From SB25 sp029560875 (GTDB lineage: Bacteria; Bacteroidota; Bacteroidia; Bacteroidales; Tenuifilaceae): a DNA stretch of 64,000 nucleotides. The notes beneath the pieces are model-generated. The model made no database searches, was not told the origin of the DNA, and saw nothing but the letters and a program-made list of their open reading frames with translations. Both the position numbers and the translations under genes were made by a program. This document shows positions 25,076 to 34,987 of this stretch, piece by piece; positions within the stretch are counted from its first letter, which is position 1; every line of letters begins with the position of its first letter. The stretch lies in the NCBI GenBank assembly GCA_035388225.1, contig DAOOPM010000007.1, positions 97,439-161,438 of the forward strand, given 5' to 3'.

Positions 25076-27040
25076 CTAAGATATAATTTTATTCCAGTAT
25101 TCCCAAATAATAACCATTGCCATTGTGTCGAGTTCGCAATACTTTAGCAACCCCTTTACAACGAGTTCTCTTTCCAATTCAGATACATCGGTGAATTGTA
25201 ACTTAGCATAAGCAGTCATGGCGGCTCCACCATCTTGAATGTCGCTCTGCATTAGGAAAGACTCTATCTGTTCATCATCAATTCCTTCGAAAAGAGGAGG
25301 GAGTAGTTTGTAAGGACTTACAATTTTCCCACCATTCCATTGTATCCATCTCCAGCCATCATCATAATTCAAACTCTTAACCAACGAGTTCTTTCCGTAA
25401 ATAGGTTCTGAATACTTCTCTTGAATGTATTTTGAGGAGGAAAGAATTGCAGGTAATACGTCTTTTATTGAGTTTGAGCCACCCATTAGGGGATGGTAGT
25501 AGTGTTTCAGCACAAGTTTCCGAAGGTCAACCATGTCCCTTTCTCCTTTATGGTTCTCGCTATGGGTAATGGTTTTGATAAAACTAATTAGTAAATCTCT
25601 ATCTGAAACTTCTGAGGAGCTGATTGTATTTAACTGGGCAAGTATATGATTTAGTATAGTGTTTTCGTGGTCTGCATACTTGAAAATTGTTCCATTGTCA
25701 TTTTCAAGTTGTAATTTGAGTTGCCTAACAAACTCAAAATTTGGGAACATTCCAGACTCATGGCACAAGAACTGCCCTTTGTGTTCAATACTTAAATCCT
25801 CGTAAACGATGTGGTGCGAAAACTGAAATGCAACTTGCTCGTAGGGTTTGCGACCTTTAAAAAATGGAATGGCCACTGCCGATGTTTCAAAATCGATGAA
25901 ATGGAGCGGAAATTTGAAACTGTTCAGCTCCTCTTTCAATCCTGATACATTAATATAAGGTTCAGTATCGCCTTCAACAGTTTTTTTGACCTGTAACCAT
26001 TGGCGTTCTGTGCGGCTAAGTGTTCCATCGGCTTGTGGAATTATTGTGCCAATATCATTTTCACAAACCTCACTCATCAGCAGTTTGCCTTTTTGCATCA
26101 ACTCATCCTTACTTCGAAAATCCCAAATGTCTAGTATTCTTGGCTTTGAGAAATCCTCATCAATCCATCCTAGTTGACTTTTCCAGCATTCCTTGAAGCC
26201 AGATATTTTACCTGCTCGTTCCTGTTCGGGTGTTGCTGTGAACTCGCAATCCTTACAGTTCTTGTTTATTGGAACATAAATTGCCTCATCTTGCTCATAT
26301 TTATTCGCCAAACTGTGGATGTGGTTTATAAAACCTTCTTCAATTTTTACGGGCGAGTCAACTCCATCGAAAATGCTCTTCACAATATCATCAACATTGA
26401 CTCTAATTAAAATCTCATCACCCAGCTCTTCTACCGTTGTACTACCCACTATATCAACCTCAAGTCTATCGTTATCCGCATTTCTAAGCCTGAACTTTTG
26501 GTTTAAACCATTTACCGTGGCAACAGCATTCTTGTTGGCAAGCATCAAGTAGGAGTATACTTCGAAATTAGGGTATGCCTTGCTGACAACATATTTCTGG
26601 AAAGCTATGTCGTAAAGGTACTCCTTCCACGAGGGAATAATATGACCCTTCTTGTTAAGAAAATCCAAGCTGCTATTGCCACCAAAAGATTTTGCCTTAA
26701 CCTCAATCAGATTAATCCTATTACCCTTTTTCTCCACAATGTCGGCTCGGATAAAAAGATTTTGATAAGTAAATGCCGCTTCAAAAATTACTACATCCTG
26801 ATTCGTTAAAAGATTTCGGGTTCTTTCAAGGGGCACTTCGTAGCCGAGTTCCTCAATATCGATTCCATTGGGATAGTAGCATTTTGCCAATGTACCAACC
26901 TGATAGCCTCCTTCTGCAAGTGCTCTAAGAAAAGAATCTTCTGAACGAGAGTCGGGGTATTGAGGTTTTCCTGTATAGTAAAGTTTCTTGGGACAGTTCA
27001 ACCCTAGTTTGAATCGTGACTTGGTAAGGTAGCGTGGCAT
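25076..27040 (-). CDS. Cas4-like Fe-S nuclease fused to DUF2779 (RNase H-fold) domain
   Basis: A 654-residue protein. The N-terminal part has a PD-(D/E)XK core (E87, D100, then EVK at 113-115) and four cysteines placed as in Cas4/AddB iron-sulfur nucleases: C16 alone at the N-terminus and C262, C265 and C285 behind the core. The C-terminal DUF2779 part has FIDFET (D383, E385) and a late acidic ELDTMAM, as in DEDD-type exonucleases. Two nuclease-like folds in one chain are therefore likely. It is downstream of the AAA+ gene by 49 nt, and the pair may form an ATP-driven nuclease. It is full length, with no frameshift. Confidence 0.8.
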   Translation of the reverse strand: MPRYLTKSRFKLGLNCPKKLYYTGKPQYPDSRSEDSFLRALAEGGYQVGTLAKCYYPNGIDIEELGYEVPLERTRNLLTNQDVVIFEAAFTYQNLFIRADIVEKKGNRINLIEVKAKSFGGNSSLDFLNKKGHIIPSWKEYLYDIAFQKYVVSKAYPNFEVYSYLMLANKNAVATVNGLNQKFRLRNADNDRLEVDIVGSTTVEELGDEILIRVNVDDIVKSIFDGVDSPVKIEEGFINHIHSLANKYEQDEAIYVPINKNCKDCEFTATPEQERAGKISGFKECWKSQLGWIDEDFSKPRILDIWDFRSKDELMQKGKLLMSEVCENDIGTIIPQADGTLSRTERQWLQVKKTVEGDTEPYINVSGLKEELNSFKFPLHFIDFETSAVAIPFFKGRKPYEQVAFQFSHHIVYEDLSIEHKGQFLCHESGMFPNFEFVRQLKLQLENDNGTIFKYADHENTILNHILAQLNTISSSEVSDRDLLISFIKTITHSENHKGERDMVDLRKLVLKHYYHPLMGGSNSIKDVLPAILSSSKYIQEKYSEPIYGKNSLVKSLNYDDGWRWIQWNGGKIVSPYKLLPPLFEGIDDEQIESFLMQSDIQDGGAAMTAYAKLQFTDVSELERELVVKGLLKYCELDTMAMVIIWEYWNKIIS

Positions 27041-27089
27041 ATGCTTTTTTATTTAAAATTATACTTTTAATTGAATAGTTAAGTTAAAA

Positions 27090-28727
27090 TCAAAACCCAA
27101 TTTTTCTTTGATTTTGGAATGGCTTTTCCTGCTCGCAGTATGATATTATTTGCTCAATAGTTACATTCTTATTGTGTATAATCTTATCCATGAAGTATTT
27201 TCTAGCAACATTCTCAATCTCTCCGCCACTTAACTGGTATTTTTTTGATAGTAACTTTATGTACGATGGTTTTAGTTCTGGTATCTTGGATTTCCAGATT
27301 CGTTGACTGGTGTTTGGATGTGGATTCTTAAATTCAATTTTGAATAGGAATCGTCTTTCCAATGCGCTGTCGAGGTTTGCGCTGAGATTTGTTGTGGCTA
27401 AAAGTATTCCATTAAAGTTCTCCAGTGACTGAAGAATGATGTTCTGCATTGTATTAACCGCTTGGTCAGTTGATGATATTCCATTGGTTAGCCGCTTTGT
27501 GAACATTCCATCGGCTTCATTTATGAAGAGTATGGGTTTAATGGTGTAGTTATTGTACAACCTATTGTAGTCGTCAAAAATCTTCTTTACCCTCTTCTCG
27601 CTTTCTCCAAACCATTTGCTTTTCACCTGACTTAGGTCAACCATCATTATGTCACGTCCTGTTATTCTTGCTATTTGGTAAATTGTTTCTGTTTTTCCTG
27701 TACCAGAACTTCCGTAAAACATTGCTGTTATTCCCGTTGGCAATCCGTTTTGAGTCAACTTGCTCTGCACCTCCTCATAGTGGTTCTGGCTAATGGTGCG
27801 TATTAGTTTTTTTATCTGCTCACTTAAATTTGAGTCGTAGAATAACTTTTTGGCGGTTATTTTATTAGAGCGAATTATTCCATCCAACTCTAGTTCTACC
27901 TTCAATTCGGGGTAATCAGCGTACAGTAATTTTATTGTTTTGTCGGAAAGTGTAGGTACTTTTTCATCCACAAATTCCGATTCAACAAACCGAATAATTC
28001 CATTCCTTGTCAACTCATTATTTTGGGTGAGTAAGTTTTGCTCATACTCAAGTTGCTCGGATAGATTATCAAAAATAGACGAAGTAATACCCTCCAGCGA
28101 ATTTAACATTTGCCTCTTAAAACTTAGGAGTGATAAGGATAGAACTAAACATTTATTCGTGGTTGACTTTATATTACTGTTGACGAAGCCAATAAAAGGG
28201 TTATCCTTGTTGACTGCCAAAAGAAACTCCACTTGCTCCAACATTTCTTTGGTTGATGATGATGAGTTGCTCCTCTCTTCAATCATCTCGGCAACCTTCT
28301 CAACAAGCAGAGGTAAATCCATCTGAGTACAATCATTGATTAGCTCCCTGTTGTTTAACCTAAGCGATTCAATAACATTGTACGGAACAGAGTATCCAAT
28401 GTCGTGGAATAGTAATCGCCTACCATTTTCCTTACAAACCTTCTTGATTAATCGTTTCTTCTCCAACGATTCAAATTCATTGGTTAGATTAATAATATGT
28501 ATAATGGAACATTCAGCATTAAGAGCAAAAAAATCGAAAGTAACGGTTCTGTGAAAACTAAATTCCAGTAAGCATGAAAAGATAATTGTCTGCACCCTAG
28601 ATATATCAAGGAATTCGGAAATAGACTTAATCTCGTTTTCAACACCCGACATTTCGTTGAAATCAAGTTTACAACGTTTTGCCTCAGCTGTTATGGGTTC
28701 AATGTTTGGCAGTAAACTTTGGCTCAT
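27090..28727 (-). CDS. AAA+ ATPase
   Basis: A 545-residue protein whose C-terminal half is a classic AAA domain: Walker A YGSSGTGKTE near residue 338, the pore-loop-like KSKWFGESEK near 370, Walker B ILFINEAD near 395, sensor-like LLATTNLSANLD and an arginine-finger-like LERRFLFKIEF. The first 300 residues are helical and unrecognised and probably select the substrate. The pore loop suggests it threads a protein. It lies 13 nt after the 93-residue gene and 49 nt before the DUF2779 nuclease on the same strand, and is divergent from the WYL regulator one gene away. Confidence 0.85.
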   Translation of the reverse strand: MSQSLLPNIEPITAEAKRCKLDFNEMSGVENEIKSISEFLDISRVQTIIFSCLLEFSFHRTVTFDFFALNAECSIIHIINLTNEFESLEKKRLIKKVCKENGRRLLFHDIGYSVPYNVIESLRLNNRELINDCTQMDLPLLVEKVAEMIEERSNSSSSTKEMLEQVEFLLAVNKDNPFIGFVNSNIKSTTNKCLVLSLSLLSFKRQMLNSLEGITSSIFDNLSEQLEYEQNLLTQNNELTRNGIIRFVESEFVDEKVPTLSDKTIKLLYADYPELKVELELDGIIRSNKITAKKLFYDSNLSEQIKKLIRTISQNHYEEVQSKLTQNGLPTGITAMFYGSSGTGKTETIYQIARITGRDIMMVDLSQVKSKWFGESEKRVKKIFDDYNRLYNNYTIKPILFINEADGMFTKRLTNGISSTDQAVNTMQNIILQSLENFNGILLATTNLSANLDSALERRFLFKIEFKNPHPNTSQRIWKSKIPELKPSYIKLLSKKYQLSGGEIENVARKYFMDKIIHNKNVTIEQIISYCEQEKPFQNQRKIGF

Positions 28728-28740
28728 AATAGTATATTTT

Positions 28741-29022
28741 TTAATTACTTTTCACGATAGTGGCTAACCTTTTGGCAAGCGATTCTTCAATAGCCGATTT
28801 ATTAGTCATAGTACTTACGAATAACGGCTGTCGGATTATTTTTTCGTTGAAGTCCACCGTTTCGTAGTTCATAAAATCAACAACCTGCTCGGTTTTATTG
28901 CTCGATAACACGTAGATGCATCCAAACCACTGATTTTTTGAAATCTTTACAATGATTGTTTTAATCGTTGGCTCACCAAGCACTGCTTTTGCTTTGCTCT
29001 CCTTATTTGCATCATTATTCAT
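28741..29022 (-). CDS. Small hypothetical protein, first gene of AAA+ operon
   Basis: A 93-residue soluble protein of unknown function, with a beta-rich middle (IKTIIVKISKNQWFGCIYVL). It starts the minus-strand operon with the AAA+ and DUF2779 genes and its start faces the WYL regulator across 108 bp. It could be an adaptor or target protein for the ATPase; there is no motif to support a specific role. Confidence 0.55.
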   Translation of the reverse strand: MNNDANKESKAKAVLGEPTIKTIIVKISKNQWFGCIYVLSSNKTEQVVDFMNYETVDFNEKIIRQPLFVSTMTNKSAIEESLAKRLATIVKSN

Positions 29023-29130
29023 ATGGGGCTATAATTTGATTACAGGAAAAGTTATATTTACTTAATTATTTTCTGCAAAAAAAATTATTGTCAATGCAGT
29101 GTATTTGCATTTTCACTTTTAGTTGAAAAA

Positions 29131-30135
29131 ATGCCAAAAAATAAAGATGCGTTAATTCGGTATAGGGTTATTAACCGATGCCTTCGGGAAAAGGGAAGGG
29201 TTACTCTACAAGAACTGAAAAGAGCTTGCGAGCAGGCTCTGGATATTTACCCTATTGGTGAGCGAACAATTGCTGCCGACATACATGCCATGCGTTACGA
29301 TGAAAGGCTTGGATACAATGCTCCCATAAAAATGGATAAACGGAATGGGGTTTACTATTACGATGATGCTAATTACTCCATCGACAATATACCTCTTAAT
29401 AGTGAGGAGATGGAATCATTGCTTTTTACTGCTAAACTGCTGGAACAGTTCAGGGGTGTTGAACTATTCCAAACATTTACTGGAACAGTCCAAAAACTTA
29501 TTGATGCAGTAAATGTGTATAAATTATCCGATAATAATTCGAGTTTCAATTTTATAGAGTTTGAAAGGGTAGATGAGGTAAAGGGTAATGAATTTCTTCA
29601 GCCGCTCCTTAAATCGATTATGAATAAGCAGGTTTTAAGGATTGAGTACAAATCCTTCACATCTAAGGAAAGCAAATTTCACGTAATTCACCCTTACCAC
29701 CTTAAAGAGTATAGAAACAGATGGTACTTGATAGGGTACAATGAACTGCATGGTGGAATTAGAAAATACGGATTGGATAGAATTACTGGCATTGAGGTTG
29801 AGAACAATAAACCGTTTATCGACAAAGGATTTAATGCCAAGAAGTACTTCGAGAATGTAATAGGGATATCGTTAAGCGATGAAGAACCAGTTGAAATAAT
29901 AATTACATTTTCCGATTTGCGAGCACAGTATGTTATGTCGCAACCACTCCACCATAGCCAGCAACGAATAGATGACATTGACGGTAGAGTAGTATTTAAA
30001 TGCCACCTTGTACCTAATTACGAGTTCTACCAGCAGATTTTAGGATGGGGTGATGAGGTGGAGGTACTGAAACCTGAGAAAATAAGGGATGAGATTAAAA
30101 CAATTACAAGCAGAGTTCTTCAAAGACTAGGTTAG
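29131..30135 (+). CDS. WYL-domain transcriptional regulator
   Basis: A 334-residue regulator with an N-terminal winged helix (about residues 1-75: RYRVINRCLREKGRVTLQEL, then ERTIAADIHAM), a WYL domain at about 165-240 (HPYHLKEYRNRWYLIGY) and a C-terminal WCX-like extension. The WYL fold is thought to sense nucleic acids or nucleotides, and WYL proteins often govern defence loci, including BREX and CBASS. Divergent placement 108 bp from the AAA+ operon suggests that operon is its target. Its stop codon overlaps that of the convergent gene at 30132 by two bases. Confidence 0.88.
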   Translation: MPKNKDALIRYRVINRCLREKGRVTLQELKRACEQALDIYPIGERTIAADIHAMRYDERLGYNAPIKMDKRNGVYYYDDANYSIDNIPLNSEEMESLLFTAKLLEQFRGVELFQTFTGTVQKLIDAVNVYKLSDNNSSFNFIEFERVDEVKGNEFLQPLLKSIMNKQVLRIEYKSFTSKESKFHVIHPYHLKEYRNRWYLIGYNELHGGIRKYGLDRITGIEVENNKPFIDKGFNAKKYFENVIGISLSDEEPVEIIITFSDLRAQYVMSQPLHHSQQRIDDIDGRVVFKCHLVPNYEFYQQILGWGDEVEVLKPEKIRDEIKTITSRVLQRLG

Positions 30136-30743
30136 CCAAGGGTGTTGTTTATAGTATTTTTGTGAATTTCTGTCCCAAATTCATATAGTTTATTCAGTCT
30201 TTCTAATCTTGTACCTTTTTTTTGCATACCTGCACCATTTTTAGTAAATCCATCAAGTGGATAGATGTTATTAACTGAGCCATCTAATACTTTGGATTCC
30301 TCTTTTGTTAATACAATTACCTCATTTTCTTGCATTATACCAATTACAGCACCTAAGGTTAATTCGTTAATTTTTAGCAGTTTATTGACAATAATGCTAA
30401 TAGGAGTGATGTGTTCTCGATGCAATTTTTTCAAAATTTTCTTGTTCGACTTAGCGAGTTTATTATTAATATTTTCAATCAATTCATCATGATTGATACT
30501 TTCCTCACAATTCAGTTCTTTACACAATAAACGGTATGCTCTTACTGAAAACTTATGATGCTTTATGAGCAATTCTAATCTATCGTATGTCTTAATATTA
30601 TCGCTGTTTATTTCTGCATATTGCCTTATTGTATTTTTAAAGATATATTTGAAACATTCATTTTTTTTAATGTTTTTTCGGAAATATTCGTACTCAAGCA
30701 TTGATAAAATAATTTGGCAAATAGCACTTTGTGAGTCGTTCAT
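30132..30743 (-). CDS. Unrecognised protein with HREHITP motif
   Basis: A 203-residue, lysine-rich helical protein. The middle has LHREHITPISIIVNKLL; an H-x-x-E-H-x-x-P pattern recalls hypothetical proteins with an EHVVP-like motif, possibly HNH-related, but I cannot place it. It is convergent with the WYL gene, the two stop codons overlapping. It starts 95 nt after the recombinase gene in the same direction. A second look for nuclease relatives is worthwhile. Confidence 0.5.
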   Translation of the reverse strand: MNDSQSAICQIILSMLEYEYFRKNIKKNECFKYIFKNTIRQYAEINSDNIKTYDRLELLIKHHKFSVRAYRLLCKELNCEESINHDELIENINNKLAKSNKKILKKLHREHITPISIIVNKLLKINELTLGAVIGIMQENEVIVLTKEESKVLDGSVNNIYPLDGFTKNGAGMQKKGTRLERLNKLYEFGTEIHKNTINNTLG

Positions 30744-30838
30744 GGTTTTAACTTTTTAATAACGACAGTAAATTTAAATAATTTTTGAAGAGATTAACAG
30801 TTGTTTGTATTCTAAGTTTTTAGTTAACTGTTACATAT

Positions 30839-31426
30839 TTAAAAACTAAGAACCTCGTATGTGTTCAACAGTTCTTCCTTAGCAATACCTAGATAATTTC
30901 TTGTTATGCTCGGATTTGCATGATTGTAAAGAAGGCTTAGTTTTACAATCGCCAATTCAGCATTACTACCACTACGATTGAATATCTCTCTGCCAAAGCA
31001 TTTTCTGAGGCTATGCGAACTAAAATTTTTGATTTTAAGATTATATCGAACTTTTATTTCTTTAAGAATTACATTTATACGTTGCACACTATACACGCTC
31101 GATTTTTGACTTGTGAATATGAATTCGTCAAGCATTCGGGGGTTAATCCTCTCATAACAATCCTTTATGTGACGTTTAAGTTGCGAGTTTATCTTGATTT
31201 CTCGTTGTTTCTTGGTTTTCTTTTCAATTAGGACAAATTCATCCTTATCATATACCTGTTCCCATTTCAAGGATAGTATGTCCGATATCCTAAGGCCCCA
31301 AAATGCACCAAAGGCTACCAGTAGTGACATTTTGTAGTTATTGTCCGTGTATAAGTTCCGAATCAAATTCATGGCTTGATTCCACTCCAGATAATCGGCA
31401 GTTGTTCGTGAGAATTTTGCGCTCAT
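30839..31426 (-). CDS. Short tyrosine recombinase (FimB-like size)
   Basis: At 195 residues this is only the catalytic domain of a tyrosine recombinase, lacking the usual N-terminal SAM-like arm. The catalytic residues look complete: Arg in FWGLRISD, Lys in EKKTKKQ, HSLRK, the later His in YNHANPS and the nucleophile Tyr in TRNYLGI. The size resembles fimbrial switch invertases and small Bacteroidota integrases. It lies at the right edge of the defence island and may have driven its insertion or an inversion. Repeats of a GTGAAT motif lie just upstream. Confidence 0.87.
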   Translation of the reverse strand: MSAKFSRTTADYLEWNQAMNLIRNLYTDNNYKMSLLVAFGAFWGLRISDILSLKWEQVYDKDEFVLIEKKTKKQREIKINSQLKRHIKDCYERINPRMLDEFIFTSQKSSVYSVQRINVILKEIKVRYNLKIKNFSSHSLRKCFGREIFNRSGSNAELAIVKLSLLYNHANPSITRNYLGIAKEELLNTYEVLSF

Positions 31427-31776
31427 ATACGTTCAGTTTTATGGGTTATGATATAAAAGTGAATATTTGTTTACCATTCATTTAAACTAATTCTATCAAA
31501 AGGCTTGTTTTTATTGACTTTACACAAAAAACATTCACTAATAGGTAAAAGTGAATATTTTACTTCACAGATAATTTTCCATTTCAAATTGGAATAATAA
31601 AATACCCATGAAATAATTTGGTTCAAATCCTAATATATATTGACGAAACAAAACTTTTTTTTCTAGGTCACATTTAGGGTGGCCAAAATTATGAAGCATT
31701 TATGTGGAAAAAAAACTGAAATAGTTTGTAAGAATTGTATCAACTAGAGTTATACCTTTTTTTTTGATACAAGAAA
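31427..31776. other. 350-bp intergenic region with AAAAGTGAATATT repeats
   Basis: The direct repeat AAAAGTGAATATT occurs at 31455-31467 and 31547-31559. The second copy also pairs with ATTCAC at 31533-31538 to make ATTCAC-12-GTGAAT. Such a cluster beside a recombinase gene could be its recombination or binding site, or its promoter operator. The right half, from about 31600, is AT-rich and shows nothing else. Confidence 0.4.
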
Positions 31777-34700
31777 TTAATTAGAATCAATTATCAACTC
31801 AACCCTAGTTCCGCATACTCCATCGTAACATAAATCGGTATACTCCATCTTAATGTTTTTCTCTTTATGGGCAGAGTTGAAAAGGTCTATTCTCTCCTGA
31901 TTGATGAGTGTGCTTTTGGAACTATGAGTTCTTGTTTGACTGGAGTATATTTCCGAAGCTTTCTGTCGGCCAATACCGTTATCCTCAATAATACACCTAA
32001 GCAGTCCGTTTTCAGTGAAACTAAAAATAATTTTTACTAAACCATTACTGTCCATGTGTCGAATTCCATGCATTATGGCATTTTCTACTAAGGGTTGGAT
32101 TAGCATGGGCGGAATATTTGTGGTTTCTATATCCAGATTGCTACCTACATGAATTGAATAGTCCAAGTTTTGAACCCTTTTCTTTTCGATATCGAGGTAA
32201 TGCCTTAGAAATTCTATCTCCTCTGTGAGGGGGATTCTATTCCGAGTTGAATTATCGAGGGTCATTCTTATTAGCTTGGCAAACTTGCTAAGGTATTCGA
32301 GGGCATTCTTGGTGTCTTGCTTTAAGATATAAAGCTGAATCGAGGAAAATGCATTAAACACAAAGTGTGGGTTCAGTTGAGCCTTTAGAGCCTCTAGTTT
32401 TAGTTCAGAAATCCTAGTGTTTACCTTATTCCGTTCGTCCAATGTTTTGATTTTTCTTCTATAGACAAACAATAGTATTGCCAAAAGTACTAGGCCATAT
32501 CCAGTATATGCCCACCAAGTTCTCCACCAAGGAGGTAAAATGGAAAACTCAATTAGTAACTCAGATGTTGAATCAGGGTTAGAATGCAAGAATCCTTTTA
32601 TTCGTAGTTTATATTTGTCGGGGCGAAGATTGGTAAGTACGAGTTTTGTATCAGGGGAGTAGGGAGTCCATTCCTTTTGATGTCCTTCTAGAATATAGCT
32701 GTACTGTGCATTGTTAATCTCAGTATAACTTAATAGATGATAGTGGAAGGTTAAAGAGTTGTCAGTATAAGGTAATTGGAATTTGCCACTAGGTAAGCCT
32801 GTCCAATGGCTAGTATTAATGGAATTATCCCATTGAGGTTGCTTAAAATTTACCTCGATATTGTCCAGCACGATTGGCGATTCTGGTGAACTAGACGCAA
32901 GGAGTTGCTCGGGATTAATTCTAATTAAATTGCTTTTTGACACCACAATAAGATTTCCACTGGAATCCAAAATTCCTTTGCTTGTGGTAAAATCGGTAAA
33001 TCCATTGTTTTTGTTAAAATGTTGAACGGTAATCTTTCTGTTAGTATATAATTCATTAAGGTTAATAACATTTAGACCCTTGTTGGTTGTAAACCAAAGC
33101 CTGTTCCTCCTGTCACAAACCATCCATCCTATTTCGTTCCCAACAATACCATCGGCTTTTGAAATGGTGTGTTTTACAAGAATGCTATCGTTATTGTATT
33201 TTAGAATATGTATTTTACCTGAATTAGTCCCTGCAATAATATTCCCCAGCATATCCTTACACATAGCGTTGAATTCAATGTCAATGCTATCGGCTAAGTA
33301 CGGGAATGGCTTAAAAATCCCATTTTTGTATAGGGCTAATCCATCGGTGTTAGTAAATAGCCAGTATTGATTACTGTCCTTTAACACTCCAATATTGGAC
33401 GACCAAGTTGCATTCTTCCGCAACTTGAATGCGCCTAGCAATTCCGTAAAATTCTTATTATATCTGTAAACTAAATACTGAGTAGGTAAAAGAACTATCG
33501 AATCATCAAAAAATAATTCAAAGGACGTTTCTTGAATGCCCCAGGCTTTTATACTTAAATCCTCCTTGTTCAATATATATGTTCCCTGACTAGTAGTCAC
33601 CCAAACATTCCCTTCTTCATCCTCAGCAAATCGGTAGAAATTGTCAATGCCGTTATTGTAATTATCAAGCATTGTTTTGTATTGCCTCGCAACGCTATCT
33701 AGTTTAATAGTATCAATATATATGTATGAGTAAGTGTTTGCAGTAGACATGCTTACTTTATATAATAATTTTTCCTTCTCTTTATTTGTAGTAAGTTTGA
33801 TTAGGTCGTTTTTGAGAATTTTTTTATACAGTTCACTAAAATGTCTTTTGTCCAACCTTGGAGTTTCTTTTCTATTTATCAGAATTTTATCCCCAACGGA
33901 CAACCATTCGTTGTTCTTGCTATCAGGAAAAATGTCATTTATATAAGGGAACTTGCTATTTAGTAAACTTGCAGGGGTGTACTCAATCCCCGTCATTGGG
34001 AAAATAACAATACCCTTATCGGATGTGCCTACCCACAGGGTATTCTCTGATTTATCAAAGTATAAGCACCAGCATTCCTGAGAGTTGATACCTAACTTGT
34101 CATTGTAGTACTCCATCTGGTTGTTTGAGTACCTATATAACCCTCCCTTGCTTGTTCTTTCCATTTGTTGACCATCGTTCCACGAAGCGAGCCAAAGGTT
34201 TTTGTGATTATCTTCAACAATGTCGAATACTTGACCAACCGTTGTATTTACAATTACTGTATCCCTTTTGTATATTTTCATTCCAAACAGATGGTGGCCT
34301 ATTAATGTATCACCTAAAGAAGATATAAAAGCACAGGTAGATTTGTTTGATTTCAAGTGATAACGGTGATTTCTATCTAAGTACCTGAATTGCTTGCTAC
34401 TTGGGTTAAATACAATGAATTGCTCGTTGTCGTAATATGTGAAAAGGTAAATTAGGCTATCTACCTCAAGAAAGTCAGTAACCTGTAGTAAACTTCTGTT
34501 TGTTACTGAGGAATCCTTGAACGAAGTGAATTGTGAATCTTTTAAGAACGAAAACCCAAACACAGTTCCAATTAAAAGGCCATTATGCTTTGTTGACCAT
34601 CGTATTTTTCGGATATTATTATTGACAAGTCCATCCTTTTCTGAAAAATTTAAAAACGTTTTGCCATCAAAACACGACAAACCATTCCCATAGCAGGCAA

Positions 34701-34986
34701 TCCATAGGTTGCCATTTGTATCCTCGGTTATTGACCAAACTCTGTTGCCTGCCAATCCGTCATCCTTGGTGTATACCTTTACATTGAGTCCATCGTACCT
34801 GCATAATCCAGCCTCAGTGCCAATCCACATAATACCTCTTGAATCCTTGTATATATCCTGTATTTTGTTCGATGGCAATCCATTTTCAATAGTAAGACTC
34901 CTAGTATAGTAGTTCTGAGAAATGGCTGACGACCTATCAATGAAAAGGATAATAATAATAAATAACAGTAAGCAAAAATTTCTCAT
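31777..34986 (-). CDS. Two-component sensor kinase, propeller / Y_Y_Y / LytS-type
   Basis: A 1,069-residue membrane sensor with an N-terminal signal sequence (MRNFCLLLFIIIILF), a periplasmic double-propeller region of Reg_prop repeats, such as GIMWIGTEAGLCRYDG and NLWIACYGNGL, a Y_Y_Y domain near 730-800, one transmembrane helix near 815-835, and a LytS-type histidine kinase: phospho-acceptor region QLNPHFVFNAF and ATP-binding PLVENAIMHGIRHM plus DNGIGR. It follows the response-regulator gene, with only 1 nt between the stop of the regulator and the start of the kinase. Proteins of this layout in Bacteroidota often sense sugars or envelope states; the signal is unknown here. Confidence 0.9.
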   Translation of the reverse strand: MRNFCLLLFIIIILFIDRSSAISQNYYTRSLTIENGLPSNKIQDIYKDSRGIMWIGTEAGLCRYDGLNVKVYTKDDGLAGNRVWSITEDTNGNLWIACYGNGLSCFDGKTFLNFSEKDGLVNNNIRKIRWSTKHNGLLIGTVFGFSFLKDSQFTSFKDSSVTNRSLLQVTDFLEVDSLIYLFTYYDNEQFIVFNPSSKQFRYLDRNHRYHLKSNKSTCAFISSLGDTLIGHHLFGMKIYKRDTVIVNTTVGQVFDIVEDNHKNLWLASWNDGQQMERTSKGGLYRYSNNQMEYYNDKLGINSQECWCLYFDKSENTLWVGTSDKGIVIFPMTGIEYTPASLLNSKFPYINDIFPDSKNNEWLSVGDKILINRKETPRLDKRHFSELYKKILKNDLIKLTTNKEKEKLLYKVSMSTANTYSYIYIDTIKLDSVARQYKTMLDNYNNGIDNFYRFAEDEEGNVWVTTSQGTYILNKEDLSIKAWGIQETSFELFFDDSIVLLPTQYLVYRYNKNFTELLGAFKLRKNATWSSNIGVLKDSNQYWLFTNTDGLALYKNGIFKPFPYLADSIDIEFNAMCKDMLGNIIAGTNSGKIHILKYNNDSILVKHTISKADGIVGNEIGWMVCDRRNRLWFTTNKGLNVINLNELYTNRKITVQHFNKNNGFTDFTTSKGILDSSGNLIVVSKSNLIRINPEQLLASSSPESPIVLDNIEVNFKQPQWDNSINTSHWTGLPSGKFQLPYTDNSLTFHYHLLSYTEINNAQYSYILEGHQKEWTPYSPDTKLVLTNLRPDKYKLRIKGFLHSNPDSTSELLIEFSILPPWWRTWWAYTGYGLVLLAILLFVYRRKIKTLDERNKVNTRISELKLEALKAQLNPHFVFNAFSSIQLYILKQDTKNALEYLSKFAKLIRMTLDNSTRNRIPLTEEIEFLRHYLDIEKKRVQNLDYSIHVGSNLDIETTNIPPMLIQPLVENAIMHGIRHMDSNGLVKIIFSFTENGLLRCIIEDNGIGRQKASEIYSSQTRTHSSKSTLINQERIDLFNSAHKEKNIKMEYTDLCYDGVCGTRVELIIDSN

Positions 34987-34987
34987 C

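Noticed and set aside
1..31430. CRISPR array or cas operon near the Cas4-like nuclease
   Set aside because: No regularly spaced repeats and no other cas gene were seen; the Cas4-like domain is part of a DUF2779 fusion.
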